A DNA stretch of 10,241 bases from Lachnospiraceae bacterium (GTDB taxonomy: Bacteria > Bacillota > Clostridia > Lachnospirales > Lachnospiraceae), in assembly GCA_017461685.1 (NCBI GenBank), contig JAFTXF010000043.1:1-10241 (forward strand), given 5' to 3'. The position numbers and the translations under genes were made by a program. The notes under the pieces are model-generated. The model had not been told where the DNA came from. It ran no database searches and saw only the letters and a list, made by a program, of their open reading frames with translations. Below are positions 1 to 6,339 of the stretch, piece after piece. The stretch's first letter is position 1, and each line of letters begins with the position of its first letter.

Positions 1-2
1 CG

Positions 3-23
3 AGAGTCGCTTGCGGCTCTTTA
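3..23 (+). terminator. Rho-independent terminator of an upstream gene
   Basis: AGAGTCG (3-9) pairs with CGGCTCT (14-20), including one G-T pair, around a CTTG loop. TTTATT follows. No coding frame in the window precedes it, so it probably ends a gene lying left of the window on the + strand. Confidence 0.6.
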
Positions 24-118
24 TTAAAACATAACTTTGTTAAAAATTTGTTAATCTTTTTGTTATCAATTTCATTTTATGGAATTTGATATATACTTTA
101 TTTCTCTATCCTTAAAAG

Positions 119-146
119 CCCGGGGCAGGTGACTGCTCCGGGTTTT
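119..146 (+). terminator. Strong intrinsic terminator
   Basis: CCCGGGGCAG (119-128) pairs over ten positions with CTGCTCCGGG (133-142), with one G-T pair, around a GTGA loop. TTTT follows at 143-146. An A4 run at 114-117 on the other side means it could also act on the - strand. It is about 100 bases after the first hairpin, so it may be a backup stop for upstream transcription, insulating gdpP. Confidence 0.75.
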
Positions 147-152
147 GCGTTG

Positions 153-170
153 GTGCGCCTGGCGGCGCAC
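153..170. other. Short GC-rich perfect hairpin upstream of gdpP
   Basis: GTGCGCC (153-159) and GGCGCAC (164-170) form a perfect 7-base stem around TGGC. Only a short GTTT follows, so it is a poor terminator. It lies upstream of the gdpP promoter and so would not be in that transcript. Its role is unknown. Confidence 0.4.
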
Positions 171-219
171 GTTTCCCGATTTCTGTCGAAAAGGGCTATC
201 TTTGTGCATTTTTGTGGGC

Positions 220-248
220 TAGTCAGATGCGCAGAAAAGTGCTATAAT
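220..248 (+). promoter_or_regulatory. Sigma-A-type promoter for gdpP-rplI-dnaB
   Basis: A perfect TATAAT (243-248) lies 17 bases after TAGTCA (220-225), which matches the TTGACA consensus at four of six positions. Transcription would start near 255, leaving a very short leader with the AGGAGAGG ribosome binding site at 261-268. No other good promoter is seen in front of gdpP. Confidence 0.65.
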
Positions 249-277
249 AGAGTAATCAGTAGGAGAGGATGTTTTTT

Positions 278-2338
278 ATGGATAAAACAATCAGATTAAG
301 AGGACGATTGAAGCAATACATTAAGTTTACATTATATTTAGGAATTTTATTGCTTCTCGTAAATATTGCCATCTATTTGTTAGATGTAAGGGCCGGCGTT
401 TTGCTCAGTGCATTTGTGCTGTTTTATTTTGTGATAACGCTGTGGCTTACTGCTGTGAATAAACGAATTGTGACCAGAGAACTGATTAATTTTGCGACCG
501 AATATGGGCAGGTACAGAGGACTATGATTAAGGAGTTTGATGTGCCTTATGCGCTGCTGGAGGAGAATGGCAAAATCGTCTGGTGCAATGACAGCTTTTT
601 GGAAGTAGTTGGCGGTGCATATCCCCGTAATGTACAGATACACAATTTATTCCCTGCGATTACCAAGGATAAGTTCCCTGACAGGGAATTAGGAGAAAGT
701 GTGGATGTATCCTTTACTTATGAGGAAAAGGAATACAGAGCCAGAATCTCCAGAATGATATTTAGCGAGATGTTAGACCAGGAGATAGAGTTAGAAGAGT
801 ATGCGGAGAATGCGGAGAGCTATCTGCTGAGTGTATTTTTGTATGATGAAACCGCCTTAAAGTATGCCATTCGCCAGGTGGATGACCAGAGCCTGGCTAT
901 TTGTCTGATATATCTGGACAATTACGACGAGGCACTGGGCAGTCTGGAAGAGGTGCGCCGTTCGCTTTTGGTAGCCTTGATTGACAGAAAGGTCAATAAA
1001 TACATAAGCGCGGTAGACGGTATTTGCCGCAAGCTCGAGAAGGATAAGTATTTTGTAATCCTGCGTAAGAAGAATATCAAGCAGCTCCAGGAGATGAAGT
1101 TTGATCTTTTAGAGGATGTAAAGACAGTCAGCATCGGGAATGAGATGGCTGTTACGGTCAGCATCGGTGTAGGTTATGACGGCCTTTCTTATGCCCAGAA
1201 TTATGAATTTGCGCGGAATGCTATTGACCTGGCTTTAGGCCGGGGCGGTGATCAGGCGGTGGTACGGGCCGGTTCTGAGATTCTTTATTTTGGCGGCAAG
1301 AGCCAAAAGGTGGAGAAGAATACACGAGTAAAGGCACGAGTAAAGGCACATGCACTGAAGGAAATCATTTCCTCCAAGGACCAGGTGCTGGTTATGGGCC
1401 ACAGATTGCCGGATGTGGATTCCTTTGGAGCGGCAGTGGGTATTTGCCGTATTGCCAAGATTTGCGGCAAGGAAGCACATGTGGTACTGAATGATGTATC
1501 AGGCTCTTTACAGCCGATGACCAGTCTATTTGCGGACCGGACGGAGTATCCGGAGGACTTTATTCTGTCACCTAAGGATGCTTTGGAATGTGTCACAGCC
1601 AATACGGTATTGGTCGTGGTAGACGTGAACAGACCTGCTATTACCGAGTGCCCGGATCTCTTACGCATGTGTAAGAATGTGGTAGTCATTGACCATCACA
1701 GACAGAGTACGGATACGGTGGAGAATGCCACCCTGTCGTACATTGAGCCTTATGCGTCCAGTACCAGTGAGATGGTTTCTGAGATTTTACAATATACCGC
1801 GGACAATTTGCGGATTCGCCCGGAGGAAGCGGACTGTCTGTATGCAGGCATTGTGATTGATACCAATAATTTCCTGACTAAGACCGGTGTGCGTACCTTT
1901 GAAGCGGCAGCGTACTTACGCAGAAACGGTGCAGATGTGACCAGAGTGCGTAAGATGTTCCTGGAAAATGCCATTGATTACAAGACCAAGGCAGATGCGG
2001 TTAGCCAGGCAGAGATTTACAGAGGGGACTATGCGATTTCCTACTGTCAGGCAGAGGAAGTGGCTAATCCGACCGTTATCGGTGCTCAGGCAGCCAATGA
2101 ATTGTTAAATATTAAAGGTGTGAAGGCCAGCTTTGTGCTGACGCCTTTCCAGGGTAAGATATATATTTCTGCCCGTTCCATTGATGAAGTAAATGTTCAG
2201 GTGATTATGGAACGTATGGGCGGCGGCGGTCACTTAAATGTGGCGGCCTGCCAGATGGAAAATGCCACTCTGGCTGAGGCGGAGGGTGCATTGAAGGGCA
2301 CTTTAGATACTATGATTGAGGAAGGAGACTTGCTATGA
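278..2338 (+). CDS. gdpP: Cyclic-di-AMP phosphodiesterase, GdpP (YybT) family
   Basis: This membrane protein is expected to hydrolyse cyclic-di-AMP to pApA, lowering a second messenger that governs potassium, osmotic and cell-wall homeostasis. Two membrane helices (about residues 17-35 and 38-59) are followed by a PAS-like region (about 85-160). Next is a degenerate GGDEF domain (about 205-338), which lacks an intact GGDEF signature. The DHH domain has H375, D379 and D381 in GHRLPDVDS, D449, and the DHH triplet at 472-474. The DHHA1 domain carries GGGGH at 648-652. I chose the ATG at 278 because AGGAGAGG (261-268) is then 9 bases away; the ATG at 269 directly touches that site. The 686 residues are slightly longer than the roughly 655-660 of Bacillus and Staphylococcus GdpP. 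The stop overlaps the rplI start as ATGA, suggesting translational coupling. The family assignment is firm; the activity is inferred from intact metal ligands. Confidence 0.95.
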   Translation: MDKTIRLRGRLKQYIKFTLYLGILLLLVNIAIYLLDVRAGVLLSAFVLFYFVITLWLTAVNKRIVTRELINFATEYGQVQRTMIKEFDVPYALLEENGKIVWCNDSFLEVVGGAYPRNVQIHNLFPAITKDKFPDRELGESVDVSFTYEEKEYRARISRMIFSEMLDQEIELEEYAENAESYLLSVFLYDETALKYAIRQVDDQSLAICLIYLDNYDEALGSLEEVRRSLLVALIDRKVNKYISAVDGICRKLEKDKYFVILRKKNIKQLQEMKFDLLEDVKTVSIGNEMAVTVSIGVGYDGLSYAQNYEFARNAIDLALGRGGDQAVVRAGSEILYFGGKSQKVEKNTRVKARVKAHALKEIISSKDQVLVMGHRLPDVDSFGAAVGICRIAKICGKEAHVVLNDVSGSLQPMTSLFADRTEYPEDFILSPKDALECVTANTVLVVVDVNRPAITECPDLLRMCKNVVVIDHHRQSTDTVENATLSYIEPYASSTSEMVSEILQYTADNLRIRPEEADCLYAGIVIDTNNFLTKTGVRTFEAAAYLRRNGADVTRVRKMFLENAIDYKTKADAVSQAEIYRGDYAISYCQAEEVANPTVIGAQAANELLNIKGVKASFVLTPFQGKIYISARSIDEVNVQVIMERMGGGGHLNVAACQMENATLAEAEGALKGTLDTMIEEGDLL

Positions 2339-2781
2339 AAGTAATTTTATTGCAGGATGAGAAGAAATTAGGAAAAAAGGGCGATATTGTTGAGGTGAGC
2401 GAAGGCTATGCCAGAAATTTTGTATTGCCGAAGAAAATAGGTGTGGAAGCTACTCCAAAGAATTTAAATGATTTAAAGCTGCAGAAGTCCAATGAGGCAA
2501 AGGTTGCCCAGGAGCAGTTAGACGCAGCCAAGGCTATGGCAGAGAAGCTGGCCGGCAAGGAAGTGGTTGTAGGAATTAAGGCCGGAGAGAACGGCCGTAC
2601 CTTCGGCAGCGTGTCTACCAAGGAAATTGCCGCAGCATTGAAGGCCCAGACCGGTATTGATATCGACAAGAAAAAGCTCGTTTTGCCGGAGGCTATCAAG
2701 AATTTCGGTTATTATGAAGTACCGATTAAGCTGCATCCAAAGGTAACCGGTACGGTGAAAGTGAAAGTACAGGAAGCGTAA
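2335..2781 (+). CDS. rplI: 50S ribosomal protein L9
   Basis: L9 binds 23S rRNA through its N-terminal domain near the L1 stalk and helps maintain reading-frame fidelity. The first 40 residues carry the L9 signature, with GKKGDIVEVSEGYARNFVLP at about residues 13-32. A charged, Ala/Lys/Glu-rich stretch (about 45-75) matches the long connecting helix. The C-terminal domain follows, ending in HPKVTGTVKVKV. The 148-residue length is typical of the family. Its ATG overlaps the gdpP stop by four bases, and the GAGGAAGGAG-like purine tract just upstream, inside gdpP, would serve as ribosome binding site. The gdpP-rplI-dnaB order is the usual one in many Firmicutes. No unusual feature is seen. Confidence 0.97.
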   Translation: MKVILLQDEKKLGKKGDIVEVSEGYARNFVLPKKIGVEATPKNLNDLKLQKSNEAKVAQEQLDAAKAMAEKLAGKEVVVGIKAGENGRTFGSVSTKEIAAALKAQTGIDIDKKKLVLPEAIKNFGYYEVPIKLHPKVTGTVKVKVQEA

Positions 2782-2788
2782 GGGTTAC

Positions 2789-2806
2789 TGTGTGACCAGT
2801 TACACA
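2789..2806 (+). other. Small hairpin directly before the dnaB ribosome binding site
   Basis: TGTGTGA (2789-2795) can pair with TTACACA (2800-2806), with one G-T pair, around CCAG. It ends one base before AAGGAG (2808-2813), the dnaB ribosome binding site. It has no T tract, so it is not a terminator. It might tune dnaB translation or protect the message, but a 7-base AT-rich stem could be chance. Confidence 0.3.
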
Positions 2807-2818
2807 TAAGGAGTTTGT

Positions 2819-4168
2819 ATGCCAACTACTACTACAATGGAAGAGGCCGTGTTAAAGCGCGTGATGCCTCACAGTATAGAAGCGGAGCAATCGGTGATTG
2901 GCTCCATGCTATTGGACCGGGAAGCGGTTGTGGTAGCCAGTGAGATTTTGCACGGAGATGATTTTTACAGTAAGCAATACGGTATTATTTTTGATGCTAT
3001 GGTGGAGTTAAATGCCGAGGGCAAGCCTGTGGATTTAATTATGCTGCAGGACAAGCTTAGAGAAAAGGATGTGCCGCCGGAGGTCAGCAGTCTGGAATTT
3101 ATGAAGGATTTGCTGGTGGTGGTGCCTACCTCCGCCAATATCAAGCAGTATGCCAATATTGTGTACGAGAAAGCCACTCTGCGGAGATTGATTCGCTTAA
3201 ATGAAGAGATTGCCAGCAATTGTTATGCCGGCAAAGAGAGTCTGGAATACATTCTGGACGATACCGAGAAGCGTACCTTTGAAATATGCCAGCATAGAAA
3301 TACAGACGAGTTTGTACCGATACGGCAGGTTGTTGCCAATGCCATGCAGAAGATTGAACTGGCCAGCAAGACCCAGGGCAGCGTTACCGGTGTGGCAACA
3401 GGATTTATTGATCTGGATTACCGCACAGCGGGGATGCAGCCTTCCGATCTGGTGCTGATTGCAGCCAGACCGTCTATGGGTAAGACTGCTTTTGTTTTAA
3501 ATATTGCCCAGCACGTTGCATTTAAGCTGCACAAGGCAGTGGCAGTATTTTCTCTGGAAATGAGTAAGGAGCAGCTGGTAAACCGTCTGTTTTCCTTAGA
3601 GTCCAAGGTCAGCGGTCAGAGCATTCGTACCGGTCAGCTGACCGATTCGGATTGGGAGAAGTTAGCAGAGACTGCCGGTGTTATCGGCCAATCCAATCTG
3701 ATGATTGACGATACCCCGGGTATTACTGTGGCGGAGCTTCGCTCTAAGTGCCGTAAATTTAAGCTGGAGAGGGGTCTGGATATGATTATTATCGACTACC
3801 TGCAGTTGATGACAGGCAGCGGTCGTATTGAATCCAGACAGCAGGAAATCTCAGAGATATCCCGTTCCTTAAAGGCTATTGCCAGAGAGCTGAATGTGCC
3901 GGTACTGGCGCTTTCACAGCTGTCCCGAGCGGTGGAACAGCGACCGGACCACAGACCGATGCTGTCTGACCTGCGTGAATCCGGAGCCATTGAGCAGGAT
4001 GCCGACGTGGTTATGTTTATTTACCGTGATGATTATTACAATAAAGAAACGGAAAAGCCCGGAGTGGCTGAGATTATCATTGCCAAGCAGAGAAACGGTC
4101 CAATTGGTACCGTGGAGCTGGCGTGGCTGGCGGATTACACCAAATTTGCCAATTTACAAAGAGACTAA
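2819..4168 (+). CDS. dnaB: Replicative DNA helicase DnaB (called DnaC in Bacillus)
   Basis: This hexameric 5'-3' helicase unwinds DNA at the replication fork and recruits primase. The N-terminal domain opens with PHSIEAEQSVIGSMLLD (about residues 17-33), typical of the family. The RecA-like ATPase domain has Walker A ARPSMGKT (residues 216-223, K222) and Walker B MIIIDYLQ with D326. The C-terminal LSQLSRAVEQR and LSDLRESGAIEQDAD segments hold the arginine and sensor residues. The 449-residue length is standard, and there is no sign of an intein, which this family sometimes carries. The start is supported by AAGGAG (2808-2813) five bases upstream. It lies 37 bases after rplI without a terminator between them, so it is most likely in the same operon. 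A strong terminator follows the stop codon. Confidence 0.97.
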   Translation: MPTTTTMEEAVLKRVMPHSIEAEQSVIGSMLLDREAVVVASEILHGDDFYSKQYGIIFDAMVELNAEGKPVDLIMLQDKLREKDVPPEVSSLEFMKDLLVVVPTSANIKQYANIVYEKATLRRLIRLNEEIASNCYAGKESLEYILDDTEKRTFEICQHRNTDEFVPIRQVVANAMQKIELASKTQGSVTGVATGFIDLDYRTAGMQPSDLVLIAARPSMGKTAFVLNIAQHVAFKLHKAVAVFSLEMSKEQLVNRLFSLESKVSGQSIRTGQLTDSDWEKLAETAGVIGQSNLMIDDTPGITVAELRSKCRKFKLERGLDMIIIDYLQLMTGSGRIESRQQEISEISRSLKAIARELNVPVLALSQLSRAVEQRPDHRPMLSDLRESGAIEQDADVVMFIYRDDYYNKETEKPGVAEIIIAKQRNGPIGTVELAWLADYTKFANLQRD

Positions 4169-4177
4169 ATTTACAAC

Positions 4178-4207
4178 AGAGACTGGCCGAAGGCGCAGTC
4201 TCTTTTT
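4178..4207 (+). terminator. Intrinsic terminator after dnaB
   Basis: AGAGACTG (4178-4185) pairs with CAGTCTCT (4196-4203). The stem continues as GCC/GGC (4186-4188 with 4192-4194) past a bulged G, around a GAA loop. T5 follows at 4203-4207. It begins nine bases after the dnaB stop and should close the gdpP-rplI-dnaB operon. Confidence 0.88.
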
Positions 4208-4212
4208 AGGTG

Positions 4213-4478
4213 ATAGGCGTTTGCGGAATGCTTTGGCAGCCGGTCGGAGTAATATATGTTCTGCTTCATGGACGCTCCCGCTCCATGAAAAGGCGTAGCG
4301 CGCATTGAACACTTAGCAAGCACGTAGTGCGAGCTTAGTGAGAAAGCGTGCCTTGTGCTGTACTAAGCTCAGACTACGGCTATCGCCTTGCTTCGCTAAG
4401 GACCGACGCTTTTCAAGGCCCTTCAGCTAGAACATATATTACTCTGACCGGCTGCCAAAGCATTCCGCAAACGCCTAT
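4213..4478. repeat. 266-base imperfect palindrome with 50-base terminal inverted repeats
   Basis: The arms 4213-4262 and 4429-4478 are reverse complements at 49 of 50 positions. The one difference (G4246 against T4445) would be a G-U pair in a + strand RNA. Symmetry continues imperfectly inwards: TGAAAAG (4286-4292) with CTTTTCA (4409-4415), CTTAGC (4312-4317) with GCTAAG (4395-4400), and CGTAGT-2nt-GAGCTTAGT (4323-4339) with its complement at 4362-4378. Local hairpins also exist at 4265-4289 (8-base stem) and 4310-4340. The ends read TAGGCG and CGCCTA, so a TA target duplication is possible but cannot be told apart from the palindrome. No credible protein is encoded. It may be a MITE-like non-autonomous element or a large RNA-forming repeat; I cannot decide between them. 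It fills most of the 339-base gap between dnaB and the next gene. Confidence 0.85.
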
Positions 4479-4507
4479 ATTATTTGATAGAGAAAGGAAG
4501 GGGAATT

Positions 4508-5161
4508 ATGACACAACAAATGTATTCAATTAAGGAGGCGGCGCAGGCACTGCAGGTGGAGGCTCATGCGCTTCGGTATTGGGAAGAGGAGCTGGGGCTT
4601 TCTATTTGCAGAAATGCTCAGGGCAGAAGGGTATACACAGAGAGCGACATTGATACGTTTAAGCGTATCAAGGGCTGGAAGGAGCAGGGGCTGCAGCTGA
4701 AGGCCATTAAAGAGCTGATTGATAAGGAAAAGGCGGACATGCTTCATGGGACCCAGGGGGTGGAAGGCTTTGGAGAGGATATGGAGCGCAGAATTATTAT
4801 GTACCGCCCAAAGGACGTGGCGGACGGGACCCGGGAAATGATGAAGGAAACTCGGGAAATGGCGGCATCACCTGTGGCTGATGTGGAAAAGCTGGAGAAG
4901 GCAAAGCGTCTGCAGGAGCTTTTGAAGCAGTTTATCACAGAGAGTATTAGAGAAAGCAATGCAGAGCTTCTGCAGGCTATGAAGGAAGGGCTTTTGAAGG
5001 AACTGGATTATCAGTTCCGTCTGCAGGAGGAACGGGAAGCAGAGCGGGAGCGGGTGCGAACGGAGAAGGAGGACGCGCATTTCAAGGAGCTGGATGAGAA
5101 TCTTCGCAGTGCAATGGAGAAGAGAGGGCGCAAAAAGAAAAAGGCCCTTTGGGGGAAATGA
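4508..5161 (+). CDS. MerR-type HTH protein with basic coiled-coil C-terminus
   Basis: The first ~70 residues form a MerR-like winged HTH: YSIKEAAQALQV, then ALRYWEEELGL, then GRRVYTESDIDTFKRIK, with a helix ending in LKAIKELI. There is no Cys-rich or drug-binding effector domain. Instead the remaining ~145 residues are highly charged and predicted helical, with Leu/Glu/Lys heptad-like stretches (about 125-205), ending in a basic RGRKKKKALWGK tail. MerR-like HTH plus coiled coil is also seen in DNA-organising proteins such as Bacillus RacA, so a nucleoid or chromosome role is as plausible as classical regulation; this is inference. I chose ATG 4508 because AAAGGAAGGGG (4493-4503) precedes it; an in-frame TTG at 4484 has no such site. 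The protein has 217 residues. Only 29 bases separate the start from the palindrome's right end. Confidence 0.85.
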   Translation: MTQQMYSIKEAAQALQVEAHALRYWEEELGLSICRNAQGRRVYTESDIDTFKRIKGWKEQGLQLKAIKELIDKEKADMLHGTQGVEGFGEDMERRIIMYRPKDVADGTREMMKETREMAASPVADVEKLEKAKRLQELLKQFITESIRESNAELLQAMKEGLLKELDYQFRLQEEREAERERVRTEKEDAHFKELDENLRSAMEKRGRKKKKALWGK

Positions 5162-5190
5162 TGTGTTGATTGGCCTCAGGGAAGTGGTTG

Positions 5191-5200
5191 CTTTGCAAAG
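5191..5200. promoter_or_regulatory. Perfect 10-base palindrome, possible operator
   Basis: CTTTGCAAAG is exactly self-complementary and ends seven bases upstream of the -35 box at 5208. The position would suit a regulator of the promoter. A 10-base palindrome can arise by chance, so this is tentative. Confidence 0.25.
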
Positions 5201-5207
5201 GCTCAAA

Positions 5208-5236
5208 TTGACATGCTACCATGGTTAATGTATAAT
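5208..5236 (+). promoter_or_regulatory. Consensus-perfect sigma-A promoter
   Basis: TTGACA (5208-5213) and TATAAT (5231-5236) both match consensus at all six positions, with the ideal 17-base spacer. Transcription would begin near 5243. That leaves an ~83-base leader before the deaminase-like gene at 5326, containing a small hairpin, AGGCAT (5268-5273) with ATGCCT (5281-5286). Confidence 0.88.
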
Positions 5237-5325
5237 GATAATAACAAAAGAGTGATTTTTGGTGGAAAGGCATTTGGATTATGCCTAAAGGATTAAGCTA
5301 AGCGGTAAAAAGGAATTGGAGCAAA

Positions 5326-5778
5326 ATGACGGACGATAGAGAATTAGGCGAATTGATGTACAAAAAGGCCATATCATTTCTTGATAAGCGTTTTCCGCAA
5401 GGATGGGGTGGCTGTGCAATCATGTATACTGCAGAAGAACAATTTTTAATCAGCGTAGCGTTTGAATCTTTCAATGCGGCTGCTTGTTTGTGCATGGAGA
5501 CCGGAGCAATGTGCGAGGCTCAAAAATATAATCTGAAAATCACACATTCATTATGTGTATCAAGGGATAATGAAAATGAATCCCCCCAAATATTAACTGC
5601 TTGCGGCATATGTCAAGAACGTTTGAGATATTGGGGGGATGATGTCAAAATTGCTGTTTCCAATCCCGAGAATAAAATTATATTTAAGAAGATAAGTGAG
5701 TTGAATCCTTATTATTGGGGAGAGGTGTTTCCGGAGGAAGATAGGGAAGAGTATAAAGAAGGAGCCTTATTGTTATAA
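5326..5778 (+). CDS. Divergent cytidine/blasticidin-S deaminase-like protein
   Basis: This 150-residue protein resembles the small zinc-dependent cytidine deaminase family, which hydrolytically deaminates cytosine-type bases. The expected core is visible: a C-x-E motif (C56, M57, catalytic-type E58) in CLCMETGAMCEA, a β-strand region, then CGIC at C93-C96 followed by QERL. These three Cys and the Glu are the zinc-site residues. The usual CAER of bacterial cytidine deaminase is CMET here, closer to the CAEL of blasticidin-S deaminases, so the substrate is uncertain. FES-FN at 46-50 sits where family members carry substrate-contacting residues. GGAG (5318-5321) lies four bases before ATG 5326. 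It has its own consensus promoter. No terminator is seen after it. The fold assignment is reasonable; the reaction is unproved. Confidence 0.75.
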   Translation: MTDDRELGELMYKKAISFLDKRFPQGWGGCAIMYTAEEQFLISVAFESFNAAACLCMETGAMCEAQKYNLKITHSLCVSRDNENESPQILTACGICQERLRYWGDDVKIAVSNPENKIIFKKISELNPYYWGEVFPEEDREEYKEGALLL

Positions 5779-5844
5779 AACGATTAAGCTGTTAAGTAAA
5801 AAACGGTATGGCTGGAAATTTTGAATCATGGAGAATATTTATGA

Positions 5845-6231
5845 ATATTAGTTGGATACTTTGGCTATCCCCGCATTGATGACTATTGGAATGAGGATGG
5901 AAGATACCCATTCTTTATCAGAGTTGATGGAAAACTTGCTGGGTTGGTTTTAGTAAGGTCTTGTTGTGAACATAATAATTTGCCCAACCCTCACAATATA
6001 GCAGAATTTTTTGTAATGAAAAAATATCGGCAAAAGGGAGTGGGTAAAGAAGTTGCTGGGAGAATTTTTGATATGTTTCCCGGTGGATGGGGAGTATCCC
6101 AGTGGACGGAGAATTTGCCTGCGCAGAAATTCTGGGGCAAGGTTGTTGCTGAGTACACAAATGGAAAGTATAATACGTTTACTGCAGTGGAAAAGGATGC
6201 GGTAGGATTTACGTTTGATAATTCAATTTGA
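5845..6231 (+). pseudogene. GNAT N-acetyltransferase remnant, N-terminus missing
   Basis: An open frame encodes ~128 residues typical of the second half of a GNAT protein: GYPRIDDYWNEDGRYPFFIR (from about residue 7), then GKLAGLVLVRS, then EFFVMKKYRQKGVGKEVAGR. The last contains the acetyl-CoA pyrophosphate-binding R-x-x-G-x-G signature (codons from 6028). WTENLPAQKFWGKV follows, matching the family's C-terminal region. A stop (TGA 5842-5844) directly precedes the frame, and no ATG occurs before 6016, which already lies at the cofactor motif. The ~60 residues expected at the N-terminus are not found in any frame of 5779-5844. TTG 5944 is the only early alternative start and has no ribosome binding site. 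I therefore read this as a 5'-truncated gene. The sensible frame and conserved motifs suggest recent loss. Confidence 0.75.
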
Positions 6232-6256
6232 ATTTACATGTAGATAAATAAAAAGT

Positions 6257-6286
6257 GTGACAAAATGCCTTGCTAATGCCTATATG
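6257..6286 (+). promoter_or_regulatory. Weak candidate promoter for the Rpn-like gene
   Basis: GTGACA (6257-6262, five of six to consensus) lies 18 bases before TATATG (6281-6286, four of six). Nothing better is visible between the acetyltransferase remnant and 6340. A GAGGA/TCCTC pair (6291-6295, 6307-6311) follows in the presumed leader. Confidence 0.35.
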
Positions 6287-6339
6287 TAATGAGGAGATAA
6301 TTTCGGTCCTCAAAATATTAGGTAAAGCGAGGTGTTTTT

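Noticed and set aside
36..65. Three TTTGTTA heptamers spaced 11-12 bases apart
   Set aside because: The spacing near one helical turn is suggestive of a regulator site, but the stretch is simple A/T-rich sequence between two terminators and no promoter is adjacent.
1323..1346. Perfect 12-base tandem repeat (CACGAGTAAAGG twice) in gdpP
   Set aside because: It encodes RVKARVKA in the linker before the DHH domain, where GdpP relatives also have an RV-x-ARV pattern, so it need not be a recent duplication.
3894..4298. A 134-residue open frame on the + strand overlapping the end of dnaB
   Set aside because: It is out of frame with clear DnaB sequence, runs through the dnaB terminator into the palindrome, and has composition typical of a shifted frame.
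4348..4533. Short open frame leaving the palindrome into the MerR-type gene
   Set aside because: It is 61 codons, out of frame with the supported gene, lacks a ribosome binding site and arises within repeat sequence.
6291..6311. GAGGA/TCCTC inverted repeat before the Rpn-like gene
   Set aside because: The stem is only five bases with an 11-base loop and no T tract, so it is too weak to call as a terminator or operator.
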